A DNA stretch of 14,418 nt from Conidiobolus incongruus B7586. Its lineage: Eukaryota > Entomophthoromycota > Entomophthoromycetes > Entomophthorales > Conidiobolaceae. The DNA is taken from the NCBI GenBank assembly GCA_000697335.1, contig JNEM01014387.1, positions 1 to 14,418 on the forward strand. Reading direction: 5' to 3'. The translations under genes were made by a program, and so were the position numbers. The notes beneath the pieces are model-generated. The model saw only the letters and a list, made by a program, of their open reading frames with translations, had not been told where the DNA came from and searched no databases. Below, piece after piece: positions 1-8,728 of this stretch (position 1 is its first letter; the number at the start of each line of letters is the position of its first letter).

Positions 1-1659
1 AATCCAAAATTAAAAAATTTCCCATTATTTTAAATTTATGATAATATTATAATGATTATTATATATTTTTATACTATTATATTATTTATCATTTAAAAAC
101 AATTGATATAATATATCATATTTAAAAGCATCATCTATAATATATATATAAATCATTAATTCAGAATTATCTTAAATATTAAGTATATTATAATATATTA
201 TAGTATATAATATAAATATAAAAAGTTTTTTCCACTTATTATATTTAGTCAAACTATATTTAAATTTCAAAAATTTTTATAATTAAAATATATTTTTTTC
301 TAAAAGAAACTATTGAAAATAAAGTGAATATTAAAAATACATGATATCAATTAGTTATATTTTAAAAACTATATATTTTATCATTTCAATTAATTATTTT
401 TTACAAGATAAGATATTATATCAATAATAATATAAAATTGATATATCTTTTTAAATTGGAGTGATCAAAGTATTTAAAAATATTAAAATGAGAAATCAAA
501 TATATTGTATAATACAATATTTATATCTGTTATATATTGAAATTTATAATAATTTTTTTGATGAAAATATAAAAGATATTAATTATTCAATATATTCAAA
601 ATAATTTGTTTTTATATTTAATCAAATATTCCAAATAATTTAACTAAATACAATTATTAGAATTTTAAATTTTTGCTACCTAATTTTTACAATAATATTT
701 GAATCTTGAATCAACATTATATATTTATATATTATAAATCTAAATCAGATGATTAAAATATATTTTCGTTTATTGTATTATTGTAAACTTCAGTCTGAAT
801 GGGTTTTTTCATTAGAGTATTAATTGGTTTAAAATTTTATATAGTGAATAACTATAAAAATTCCAACTAAGATAATACAAATAGATATATAAAAAAATTT
901 CAAAAGTAATTATCAAGTCTTTCATTATATATAATATTATATAAAGCTTTGAAAATTCTTTAATGATTAAGTTAATTAAATATTTATTTGAAAATATATC
1001 CAACTTAAAATTGATTCAATAATTTTGAAACAATTAATAATGATAAATTGATCATCTGAATAATATATTGATGAATCATCATTACAGCAAACGAGCTGAT
1101 AAATAATGATTCAACAAATTTTAATGTTTAATACCTTTATTGATATTTTAAAATATTACATTTATTTACTAAGTCTACATCATCTTCATTTGAGTATTTG
1201 TTGAAGGTTATAAAATAAAATCAAATTGGATGTACTCTTTTAATTATTTATACAATAATATGTATTTTAATGGTATAATATAATATAATTGAGTGATAAA
1301 CTATATTAGTTCATAGCTATATTAACAAAATTTTGAGTATAAGTGTATTATTTAAAATGTCAAAAATTGTTTTCATTCAAATTTTTCGCTTGATGTATAC
1401 ATACATTAAATAGTCCTGCAATAATAATGTAATATAACTGCTAATTGTAAATATTTTCAAAAACACAGATTATATTGTAACAAAAACGCTATATCATCCA
1501 CCATAGTATATTTAATAAACTAACCAACTATAAACTAAGTACAATATTTCTTTATCAGATATGTATTAATATAAATTCATTAAAAAATTATAAAAATGGT
1601 ATTATTCTTAATTGAAAAATTGTTAAAATTAATTTACCCATTGTGGCTATATTCCCAAG

Positions 1660-1688
1660 CACGTGATTCTCTTTGAATTTTGACGTAA
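1660..1688. promoter_or_regulatory. E-box plus CRE-like site cluster
   Basis: A palindromic CACGTG (1660-1665, context GCACGTGAT, whose reverse matches the Cbf1-type RTCACGTG) is followed 15 bases later by TGACGTAA (1681-1688), a CRE/ATF-type bZIP site. Both stand in a GC-richer patch within very AT-rich DNA, about 530 bases upstream of the ETF-beta start. Binding by bHLH and bZIP factors is inferred from the motifs only. Confidence 0.3.
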
Positions 1689-2005
1689 TTCCTAATTTTT
1701 TCAATTTGATTTCGAATATTAAATTAAATATTGGAAAGAATACAAAGATGATGTATTGAATGTTTTAAAAAATTAATTGCTGGTATTTTCTAACAAGTTA
1801 TTTTATAATAGGGATTCTGATATTGAACTATTTCATTTTTTTAGAGATTAAATTGGTATAAATTTGATTAACTTTGGTTTAAAAGAATGAAATCCGATAT
1901 TAATCAAAATGTATTTACTAATAAATTTATAAATTATATATTACGACCTATACAATATAAAAACTTCAATAATTAACTAGCTTAAAAATTAATCAAAGTA
2001 AAAAT

Positions 2006-2030
2006 TTTATATTATATTATATTATATTAC
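2006..2030. repeat. ATTAT pentanucleotide tandem repeat
   Basis: About four and a half units of ATTAT, the last ending in C, about 185-205 bases upstream of the ETF-beta ATG. It is a simple-sequence tract that may exclude nucleosomes; no further function is visible. Confidence 0.8.
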
Positions 2031-2057
2031 TCTTTTTATCATATCAAAAATAATTGA

Positions 2058-2106
2058 CCAATAATCACATTACTTTGAGGTTATAACATTCATCTGATAA
2101 CCAATC
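2058..2106 (+). promoter_or_regulatory. Paired CCAAT boxes upstream of ETF-beta
   Basis: Two CCAAT pentamers face the gene: 2058-2062 (GACCAATAATC) and 2101-2105 (AACCAATCGCC), about 150 and 110 bases before the ATG. The fungal HAP2/3/5 (CBF/NF-Y) complex binds CCAAT and is known to control genes for respiration. The second box shares the octamer AACCAATC with a box upstream of the bL32m gene at 7154-7161. The transcription start is not determined; the stretch from about 2110 to 2213 is less AT-rich and probably includes the 5' leader. Confidence 0.45.
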
Positions 2107-2213
2107 GCCACATCCCATAATCAGAATTATCCGAACTTGAACGTATTACCTCAATTCCAGGTGGACTTGTTCTTGTCATCATCATCGATTCATTCAATTT
2201 GATTTACTAAAAA

Positions 2214-3179
2214 ATGTCCAAATTCAGAATTTTAGTCGGATGTAAGCGTGTCATCGACTATGCTGTCAAGATCAGAGTCAACAGTGCTAAGACCGCTGTA
2301 GAGACCGCTGGAGTCAAGCACTCCATGAACCCTTTCGACGAAATTGCTGTAGAGGAAGCCGTACGCCTTAAAGAAAAGTTGAAGGATAGAGTCTCCGAGA
2401 TCGTCGCTGTCACCTGCGGCCCCTCCAAGGCTCAGGAAACTTTGAGGACTGCTTTGGCTATGGGTGCCGATCGCGCCATTCACGTCGAAGTCGGTGATAA
2501 GGAGTACGCCGACCTCCAACCTCTCGCCGTCGCCAAATTGCTCAAGGCTGTCTCCGAGAAGGAGAAGGCCGATCTCATTATCTTGGGCAAGCAAGCTATT
2601 GATGACGACGCCGGTCAAACTGGTCAGATGTTGGCTGGGTTGTTGAACTGGCCCCAGGTAATTTTTAGTTTACTATCAAAGATGTAAGTATTTAGCTGAC
2701 TCTATTCCTTTATATTAGGCTACCTTTGCTTCCGAATTACAGATTGCCGATGACGGTACCGTCACCGTTAAAAGAGAAGTTGACGGTGGTTTAGATGTGA
2801 TTTCTACCAAACTTCCCACCGTCCTTACTACCGATTTACGGTAAGTGTCTTAAGTTTATATCATTAGCATATATCTAACCCTTCTGATTTCCATATAGTC
2901 TTAACGAACCCCGCTACGCTTCATTACCCAATATTATGGTAAATTCCACAATATTTCAAATACACTCCTAATTTAGTCACTAATATGTATTTTAAATCAC
3001 CATAGAAAGCTAAAAAGAAACCCCTCGCCAAGTTGACTCCTAAGGATTTGAACATTGATATTAGTCCTCGTTTGACCACTTTGGAAGTGAACGAACCTCC
3101 TAAACGTCAAGGCGGTCGCAAAGTGGAATCCGTCGATGAACTCTTGGACAAATTGAAGAACGAAGCCAAAGTATTATAA
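2214..3179 (+). CDS. ETFB: Electron transfer flavoprotein subunit beta, four exons
   Basis: Exons 2214-2657, 2719-2840, 2899-2938 and 3006-3179 (introns of 61, 58 and 67 bases, all GTA...TAG) give 259 aa, close to the roughly 255 of human ETFB. ETF-beta pairs with ETF-alpha in the mitochondrial matrix, takes electrons from acyl-CoA and other flavin dehydrogenases and passes them to ETF-ubiquinone oxidoreductase. Visible are the family N-terminus ([12 protein letters not shown], 11-22), [20 protein letters not shown] (34-53), the nucleotide-site stretch GKQAIDDD...QTGQM (125-139), the signature-like [10 protein letters not shown]...LP (165-181) and the dehydrogenase recognition loop [19 protein letters not shown] (189-207). 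Leu198 matches the anchoring Leu195 of human; Lys203 and Lys206 match the lysines methylated by ETFBKMT. There is no long presequence, as usual for this subunit. Exons are much richer in GC and in C-ending codons than the neighbours, suggesting high expression. The ATG has an A-rich context. Confidence 0.97.
2658..2718 (+). other. ETFB intron 1 with a second internal donor
   Basis: The donor GTAATT at 2658 joins exon 1 in phase 0 to GCTACC at 2719 and restores the conserved WPQ-x-TFAS of the family. A better consensus donor, GTAAGT, lies 26 bases inside the intron at 2684. Using it would add 26 bases and shift the frame; retaining the whole intron gives a stop at 2685-2687. The first donor must serve the functional protein. 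Confidence 0.8.
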
Positions 3180-3437
3180 TGATATGAATTTAATAATAGT
3201 ATAAATGATCTATATTATTCATTTTTGTTTTTTGAGTCAAGTCACATCTTTTTATTAGGTTCTAAAATTAAATTATTTTTTTGTATAGTTATTATATTAA
3301 CTCATTTAGATATAATAATATTGTCTGAAATGCTTTCATTATATTTCATTATCATGGCATTTTTATTATATTAACGATCGATTAACCAGAATATCCATAT
3401 TTAAATAATTATTACATTTAATAAATGCATTAAACTA
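3180..3437. other. Convergent 3' region
   Basis: 258 AT-rich bases separate the stops of ETFB (+) and the minus-strand gene ending at 3438. The 3' ends of both transcripts must lie here and may overlap. No canonical AATAAA stands out close to the ETFB stop. Confidence 0.6.
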
Positions 3438-4305
3438 TTATTGATTTTTAATGTTATCTCTCTTAGCAAACGGATCAAAACCCAAATCTAAAACCATATT
3501 AACTTTATTTTAACTATATGATAATATGAATTTACCTTCAAAATTGTAATGATCGCTAGATTCCCTCTTGATTGAAACTGTCGATGTGGATGTATACGTC
3601 TTTCAATTTTAGGTGGATATTTTCGCCTTTGATCAATCTATCAAAATTCATAAATAAATAATATTTTCAATAAGCTAATAGATGTGAATTACTCTCTGTA
3701 TCAGTCGACTCAGTGTTTCTTTAGTTTTGTGAATATCTGGATAATATATTAACAAATTATAATATAAATTAGTTTACAAAATTTATACTATTTGTGGGAG
3801 AGAAATTAATTAGATGAGAATCTTCAGACTCTTTCATACTAGAAGCTAAATCACACATTAATAATATACCTAATTATGTATAATATGAAGATTACATTTT
3901 GACGGCGTATTGGATTTGATAGATTCCAATCCTTTCTTTAACGCCAGTAAATTAGGAGCGGAAGATTGTTTTAGAGTAGATTTGGGAGGACTGGAAAACT
4001 TAAATTGAGTTTCTTTCTTCTTAGGGATAGGTAATTCTCGAGTAAGCTTGGAATAGTTTCCCAAGTACTCATATTTCGTCTCTTTGGCTAAAATATAATA
4101 GTTAATATGCTGAACATAATATTTAACAAATATTTATTACTTATTATAGTATCCAAAAAATCTTTTGTAAGATTTTGATTCATATTAACATTTTGAAGAC
4201 ACTAAATTCCATAATCACTAAAATTGTATATAATAATTGATGACTTTTGGTTACATTTAAGCTATTTACAAACTCATCATCTGGCAAATACCTATAATCA
4301 ACCAT
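3438..4305 (-). CDS. Unrecognised seven-exon gene just downstream of HAUS6
   Basis: I do not recognise the product. Exons read downward: 4305-4270, 4201-4141, 4087-3896, 3845-3789, 3736-3693, 3599-3536, 3487-3438. All phases agree and give 167 aa starting MVDYRYLPDDEF. The protein is polar and mostly without clear fold: a Lys/Pro/Ser-rich middle (LPIPKKK..., SSPPKSTLKQSS), a Leu/Lys segment (NLLALKKGLESIK) and a tail ending in DLGFDPFAKRDNIKNQ. Introns are 48-93 bases. The join before exon 6 is the weak point: the acceptor chosen (at 3600) reads AAAG and makes the longest intron (93); a TAG acceptor at 3638 gives a 55-base intron but leads into a different, less protein-like C-terminus. The ATG is only 19 bases after the HAUS6 stop on the same strand, so this may be a C-terminal tail of HAUS6 or the second frame of a shared transcript rather than an independent gene. 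It is certainly coding-like; the exact model is uncertain. Confidence 0.55.
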
Positions 4306-4324
4306 TTAATGATATGTAATTTCA

Positions 4325-5814
4325 TTAAATAACAACAAATTCTGTATTAATTGATATTATATTGTGATTATTGGTATGAATTTGATTTGATTTTAATTTT
4401 TGAATATTATCCTTTTTATTATTGATTTCTGCTAGTACTTTGGATTTTAGAGTTTGGAGTTGATAAAGATTGGTTTCCAATTGAGTTTGAATCGTATTGA
4501 GTTGAATTATTTGATGGTCTATATATCAAATTGAATATATTAATGATTAATAATTAATATATTTAATTTAATTACCTGATTTTTTCAACAGAGTATTAGA
4601 ATGACTAATTAATCGAGTATGGCTTTGTCTTATGGAATTTGTTAACTGCAATATTTTATCTTTGAAATCAGTCGCCTATGATTTATATTAACTATACTAT
4701 TCTATATAATGAATTAAAAATAATTACTGGCATGTTTCTTAATAAATCCTCATTATTATAATAAGAATCCGAATCTAATAGTCCTTTAATGAAATCTGAG
4801 CAAATATTATTAACTATATTGAATAATGTATATTTATAAGTATTGCCTTTTCGATAATCCATTAGCTTATTCCAGGATTCGATTTCATTCCAGAGATTTT
4901 GAATTTTATCTATTAAATCAGCATGGCTATTATCACTATTATTAATTCTTTGTTCATTGAACTGGTTCAATTCTTGATTGACGATCATCTATAAATGGCA
5001 TTAATATATTATATATTGTTAATAATATAATGAATTACCATTTGATCTTTAATTTTATTAAATTTTAGTTTTAATTGATTGCAAATATTTGTCAAATCCT
5101 TTTTAAATTGATTTAACTGATTAAATAGAATTAAGAAATCATTAGATTCAGTGATTATTAAATCGCTAATATTATCTCTTTTATGGGTACTGATAAATAG
5201 TGAATAATCTAAATTCATGGTAAATAATTAACTAGATTAATTTTAAAGTGACTTACCATTCAAAGATTTATCAAATTCCTTTTTAGAAATTTCTATAATT
5301 GCACTAATGGACAAACCTAACATGATTTTTTTCAAAGCTAAAACCATCTAATTAATAATATATCAATGTTAAATCATTATGAAATTACTTGGGACCTCTA
5401 CAGTCCTTAAAATAGCTCTGCCTGATTAGAATTAAACAAAACAATTGATTATTCTGTTTGAGTTCTATCATCCACCTGTAACATGCGTCCTTAAACTTGC
5501 GACTGTCAATAGTATTGCAACATGGGTAATATGGCTTCAACCTCTAATTTATCAATTTGATAAACAAAGTTCAAATACTAGATAAAAATCATTTACTTTA
5601 TTGGTCAATATACTATTAATTTATTAAATAAAAAATAAAAACAAATTTCACTGGTTTGACTGTAGTTGGCACGCTTAATTAACATATGTTTGTCTAATTG
5701 AATATTATGATAGGGTCCTACACACCATTGGGAACTTGGTTGAAATTTTAATAGGTTTAGGTTTGTATACAGTATAGAACTTATATCGTATGTTGAATTG
5801 TTGTATTGTTTCAT
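4325..5814 (-). CDS. HAUS6: HAUS augmin-like complex subunit 6, seven exons
   Basis: Exons read downward: 5814-5614, 5543-5389, 5337-5257, 5208-5039, 4988-4728, 4675-4576, 4518-4325 (introns 48-70 bases). HAUS6 belongs to augmin, which recruits the gamma-tubulin ring complex to existing spindle microtubules. Evidence is the HAUS6 N-terminal domain layout: NLNLLKFQP (18-26), CFYFLFNKLI (58-67), then LKPYYP (69-74), DACYRWMIELKQN and the FKDCRGP segment (to 118), matching in order the FYFLF..., PFFPP/WPPF, ...C.W... and DECKGEKFEE-type blocks I recall from fungal and animal members. Later exons are helical and coiled-coil, rich in Gln, Asn, Leu and Lys, especially exons 4-5 and the last 65 residues. 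The joined product is about 386 aa, close to the conserved core but without the long disordered tail of most relatives. Exon 3 holds a seven-A run that breaks the best-aligned frame (see the separate entry). Codons are A/T-ending, unlike ETFB. The family call rests on remembered motifs. Confidence 0.72.
5326..5332 (-). other. Seven-A homopolymer disturbing the HAUS6 frame
   Basis: With the good donor GTAATT (5388) and the acceptor at 5338, exon 3 begins in the frame reading N-F-E-K, matching the family KFEE after CRGP; the rest of the exon (IMLGLSISAII...) is in another frame. The switch falls in a run of seven A (coding strand); six would keep one frame. Without any change, a poor donor GTCCCA at 5395 also restores frame but drops two residues. 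An assembly or sequencing indel, real slippage, or the odd donor can each explain it. Confidence 0.5.
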
Positions 5815-6586
5815 TATTGTTAAATATTAATATTGAATTGGGACCCTTGAGGCCTAATTTATAAATATATCATAAATTTTAAATATTATGGGATGAAAAT
5901 ATCAAACTGATATTTCCAAATTTATCTTTTTTAAGTTAATTATATTTTAATAATGGTTATTAGCTGTGAAAATTATTTGAAATAAATATTATTATAATTG
6001 ATATAACTATTAATTAAAAAAAGTATAGCTGAAAAGTAAACAAATAAATTTGGTAATTATATGTAAAATTGATAAATTGGTAGTGTATTTGAAAACTTCT
6101 ATTAAAAATAATAATTATTATAATTGCATAGATTAATGTTGATTGAATTTTTATAAAATTATAATATTCAATGAAAGTTAACTTCAATTATTCACTAATT
6201 TTAGTATATTTGAAAAATATATGAGTTAATATAAAACTTTAAATTAATAATATTAAAATTTGAGTAAGCATTTATTAAAATATTGGATATATTCAATAGA
6301 TGTACTATTTTCTATAATTAAGGATAATAGTTACTTTATAAATTAGATTAATATTCGAATGAATTTATATTTTCAGAACTAAGGTTAGAATAAATAGTAA
6401 CGCCTTTTTTAATAACAATTTGATAGGATATTCGTAGTAAAATTAACTAATATTTTGATTTTAATGAATTAACCAATTATACCATTTAATAATTAATAAT
6501 ACTAAAAATGAATAAAACAGTTAAATACGATAAGTAGAGATAGTAATAAACATTAGTTAGTTTTAAATAGTGTATATTAATTTAAC
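5815..6586. other. Intergenic DNA between bL32m and HAUS6
   Basis: AT-rich throughout, with no open frame of protein-like composition. It must contain the 3' end of the bL32m transcript and the HAUS6 promoter. A short GC-richer patch at about 5838-5853, with a CCAAT on the minus strand, lies just before the HAUS6 ATG. Nothing else is visible. Confidence 0.6.
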
Positions 6587-6958
6587 TTATTGAGATGTAA
6601 TTTGATCACGTACAGCTCTAATTCTAGCCCTCAAATCCTTATAACAATTCTGACATAAGTGGTGCATTAATTTGGGTTCTCCACAACTGTGACAAGGGAC
6701 AATATTTTGCAGCTTCTTTAAAGCTTTACCAGAAGCTCTCATTCTCTTTTTGCCATAGGTCGTCTTCTTCTTGGGAGCAGCTCGTAAAATACTCTCGTTC
6801 AAATCCAAATTCTCCCACCATTGTCTCCAGGGCTTCAACATATTTCCCCATAAATTGCTGGCGACGGGTGATGGTTGGGTGGCACGGGGTAATGCTAAGA
6901 TTTTGGTGCAGTGTTGAAAGAAGTTTAATAAGGTGCTATTAGATCTGATGAGATTCAT
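6587..6958 (-). CDS. MRPL32: Mitochondrial large ribosomal subunit protein bL32m
   Basis: A single exon of 123 aa. bL32m is a component of the mitochondrial large ribosomal subunit. The core is ILRAAPKKKTTYGKKRMR (57-74), the typical L32 start with its SILRAAPKKK block, followed by SGKALKKLQNI and a zinc ribbon with Cys89-x2-Cys92 and Cys102-x2-Cys105. Residues 1 to about 56 form a presequence, with Arg, Ser and Leu at the start, no acidic residue before Glu49, and a Trp-rich piece (PWRQWWENL, 43-51). In yeast the m-AAA protease is known to trim MRPL32 just before the core, and the layout here fits that processing. The ATG at 6958 gives a presequence of usual length. The gene has no intron, unlike its neighbours, and its coding sequence is GC-richer than the flanks. 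A CCAAT box lies about 196 bases upstream. Confidence 0.95.
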   Translation of the reverse strand: MNLIRSNSTLLNFFQHCTKILALPRATQPSPVASNLWGNMLKPWRQWWENLDLNESILRAAPKKKTTYGKKRMRASGKALKKLQNIVPCHSCGEPKLMHHLCQNCYKDLRARIRAVRDQITSQ

Positions 6959-7819
6959 TTTAATTATATTTTGTTAATAGAATCCAAATTTAAATTATAT
7001 ATGTTGTTTTTAAATATTTAAATATTTGCTGTATAAGTTGTTAATTTTTATAAAAAATATTTATATATAAATTTAATGATATCTATTATATAGTTATTTT
7101 GAAATTAAATGAATTTTTTATTAATAGCTAAATTTGAACTGTTCAATTTATGGGATTGGTTCAGAAATTCAAACAGTTCAAAATTATTTTACCATTTGTT
7201 CATTTTTAATATATAGGATTTGATCTAAGAATATGTATGCGAAGGAGTGTTAAAATTAAATATTATCTTGATTTTATTAATTCAATTATTTGATATAAAT
7301 TTATTCCATTCTTAATTATTTTTACTCGGTATTAACAAATATACTGTAATATTAATATTTATAATGGGAATTATAGAAGATATGTACATCATCATATTTA
7401 CAATTATCAAATTATAATATATAATGATCTATAAAAATTTTGTATAGTTATAGTTTCATATTGTCATTTAACCAAAAATGAATTAGGAATAAATGTAATT
7501 AAATTTTAACTTCTATATCATATTTGTAGTAAAGACTATACATGAAAATAATTATTCAATAATATGTTATTAAATATCAAATAAAAAATCCACAAAATTA
7601 TCAGATATTAGTGGAAATATAAAAAAAGTAAACAAGTGGGTAGAAAAGTAATCATAATTTAATATATATATGTATTTGTTATTATTATTTTTTTATTTTA
7701 TAAATTAAATGCTAAATTTATAAATTAATTAAAAAGTGATTATCATAAGTCTTTTATATAGGTATCATAGAAGTCTAACCACAAATCTTTTATAATCTTT
7801 CAAAATTTATAAATAATTT
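6959..7819. other. AT-rich intergenic DNA with the bL32m promoter
   Basis: No open frame with protein-like composition. The part next to 6958 holds the promoter of the bL32m gene, including the CCAAT box at 7154-7161. The remainder is A/T tracts without visible repeats or RNA genes. Confidence 0.6.
7154..7161 (-). promoter_or_regulatory. CCAAT box upstream of bL32m
   Basis: On the minus strand this reads AACCAATC (context GAACCAATCCCA), in the gene's own orientation and about 196 bases before its ATG. The same octamer stands at 2099-2106 before ETFB. Control by the HAP/CBF complex is an inference from motif and gene class. Confidence 0.4.
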
Positions 7820-7921
7820 ATGAAGATGATGACTTATCTAAAACTACTGTTCATTATTGCATTTATAACTATAAAGGTAAAAGACAAATTTTCAAAGTTT
7901 TGCCAAAATTTAGCAAATTAA
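7820..7921 (+). CDS. Possible start of a small secreted protein
   Basis: A 33-codon frame begins MKMMTYLKLLFIIAFITIK (7820-7876), which looks like a signal peptide: Lys near the start, then a hydrophobic core. It is followed directly by a phase-0 donor-like GTAAAA at 7877. Reading on gives only 14 more residues before a stop. I could not find a convincing second exon. A similar short frame, MVLISFMK followed by GTAAAA, starts at 8235. In DNA this AT-rich, short hydrophobic frames arise by chance, so the call is weak. Confidence 0.18.
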   Translation: MKMMTYLKLLFIIAFITIKVKDKFSKFCQNLAN

Positions 7922-8728
7922 TATTTATTATTATTTTTTTAATTTTTTAAAAAATAAAAAACTCTATTACAAAAACTGTTTATTTCATCAAGAAAATTAT
8001 TGAAAATTTTTAAAATTAGTTTCAAAATTATGATATATCAATATATAGCCAAGAACCTAAGTTTTTACATTATATCATTATTATTGATGGTTTTTAAATT
8101 TTTGTGTATATTCTTTTATTTAAATATAAATCAAAATTTTAGGTTAAGTTTAAACTAACCCCTTTATATATTCAAATAAAAAATATTTTGTTTTTAAAAG
8201 AATGTTAATGATTAAAATAAATTATAATTTTATAATGGTTTTAATTTCATTTATGAAGGTAAAAAATTAACTATATTATATATATATACATATTTAAAAA
8301 AATAATTTCTAAATGGAATTTTTTATATAAATTAAAAAACCTATTATATTATATAATAATTGTAAAATAAATTAAATTAAAGCTATAAAAATTTTTCTTA
8401 ATAAAAATTACTTGCAAGGGTTACCACATCAATTATATTCACTAAATTATAGCTTATGTGATTATAATTGCTTTAAACAATTAAAAAATCAGCTTACAAA
8501 AAAGTAAATTTTAAAGGATAAATTAACCAAGGGTATAAAATATCAAATATCAGTCTTAAATAAAAAGAACTCTTTTTTAAGGTGTTAAAAGCTTATTAAA
8601 GGTAAAACAAAGAGCTATTAATAATAAAAAAGAATTATTTTTATATTATATATTTATTTTTTATATTATTTTTTAAAAATTATATTTAAAATCAATTTGA
8701 GAAAATTACCATTACTTAATTTCAAACT
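7922..8728. other. Homopolymer-rich intergenic DNA
   Basis: Dominated by runs of A and T. The string AAGGTAAAA occurs at about 8256, as it does at 7874, with the related AAAGGTAAAAC near 8598, each like an exon end followed by a donor. No frame here joins into a believable protein. Confidence 0.4.

Larger units (their letters stand above)
1..2045. other. AT-rich intergenic DNA, no gene seen
   Basis: All frames are short or made only of residues from A/T codons (Ile, Asn, Lys, Tyr, Phe, Leu). The one longer minus frame near 812-1003 is of this kind and I do not accept it. I see no RNA gene or mobile element. The only GC-richer spot is about 1640-1690, listed separately. The distal end of the ETF-beta promoter probably lies here. 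Confidence 0.7.

Noticed and set aside
812-1003. 63-aa minus-strand frame
   Set aside because: Composition is only what random A/T-rich DNA gives (Ile, Tyr, Leu, Phe), with no intron or promoter context.
1071-1114. Inverted repeat TGAATCAT ... ATGATTCA
   Set aside because: Only eight paired bases in AT-rich DNA with no T-run or gene nearby; expected by chance.
2232-2618. 128-aa open frame antisense to ETFB exon 1
   Set aside because: It is the shadow of strongly C-ending codons on the other strand; the sense frame is a clear ETF-beta with conserved splice joins.
2464-2646. 60-aa frame inside ETFB exon 1 on the same strand
   Set aside because: Overlaps the true frame and has no family features.
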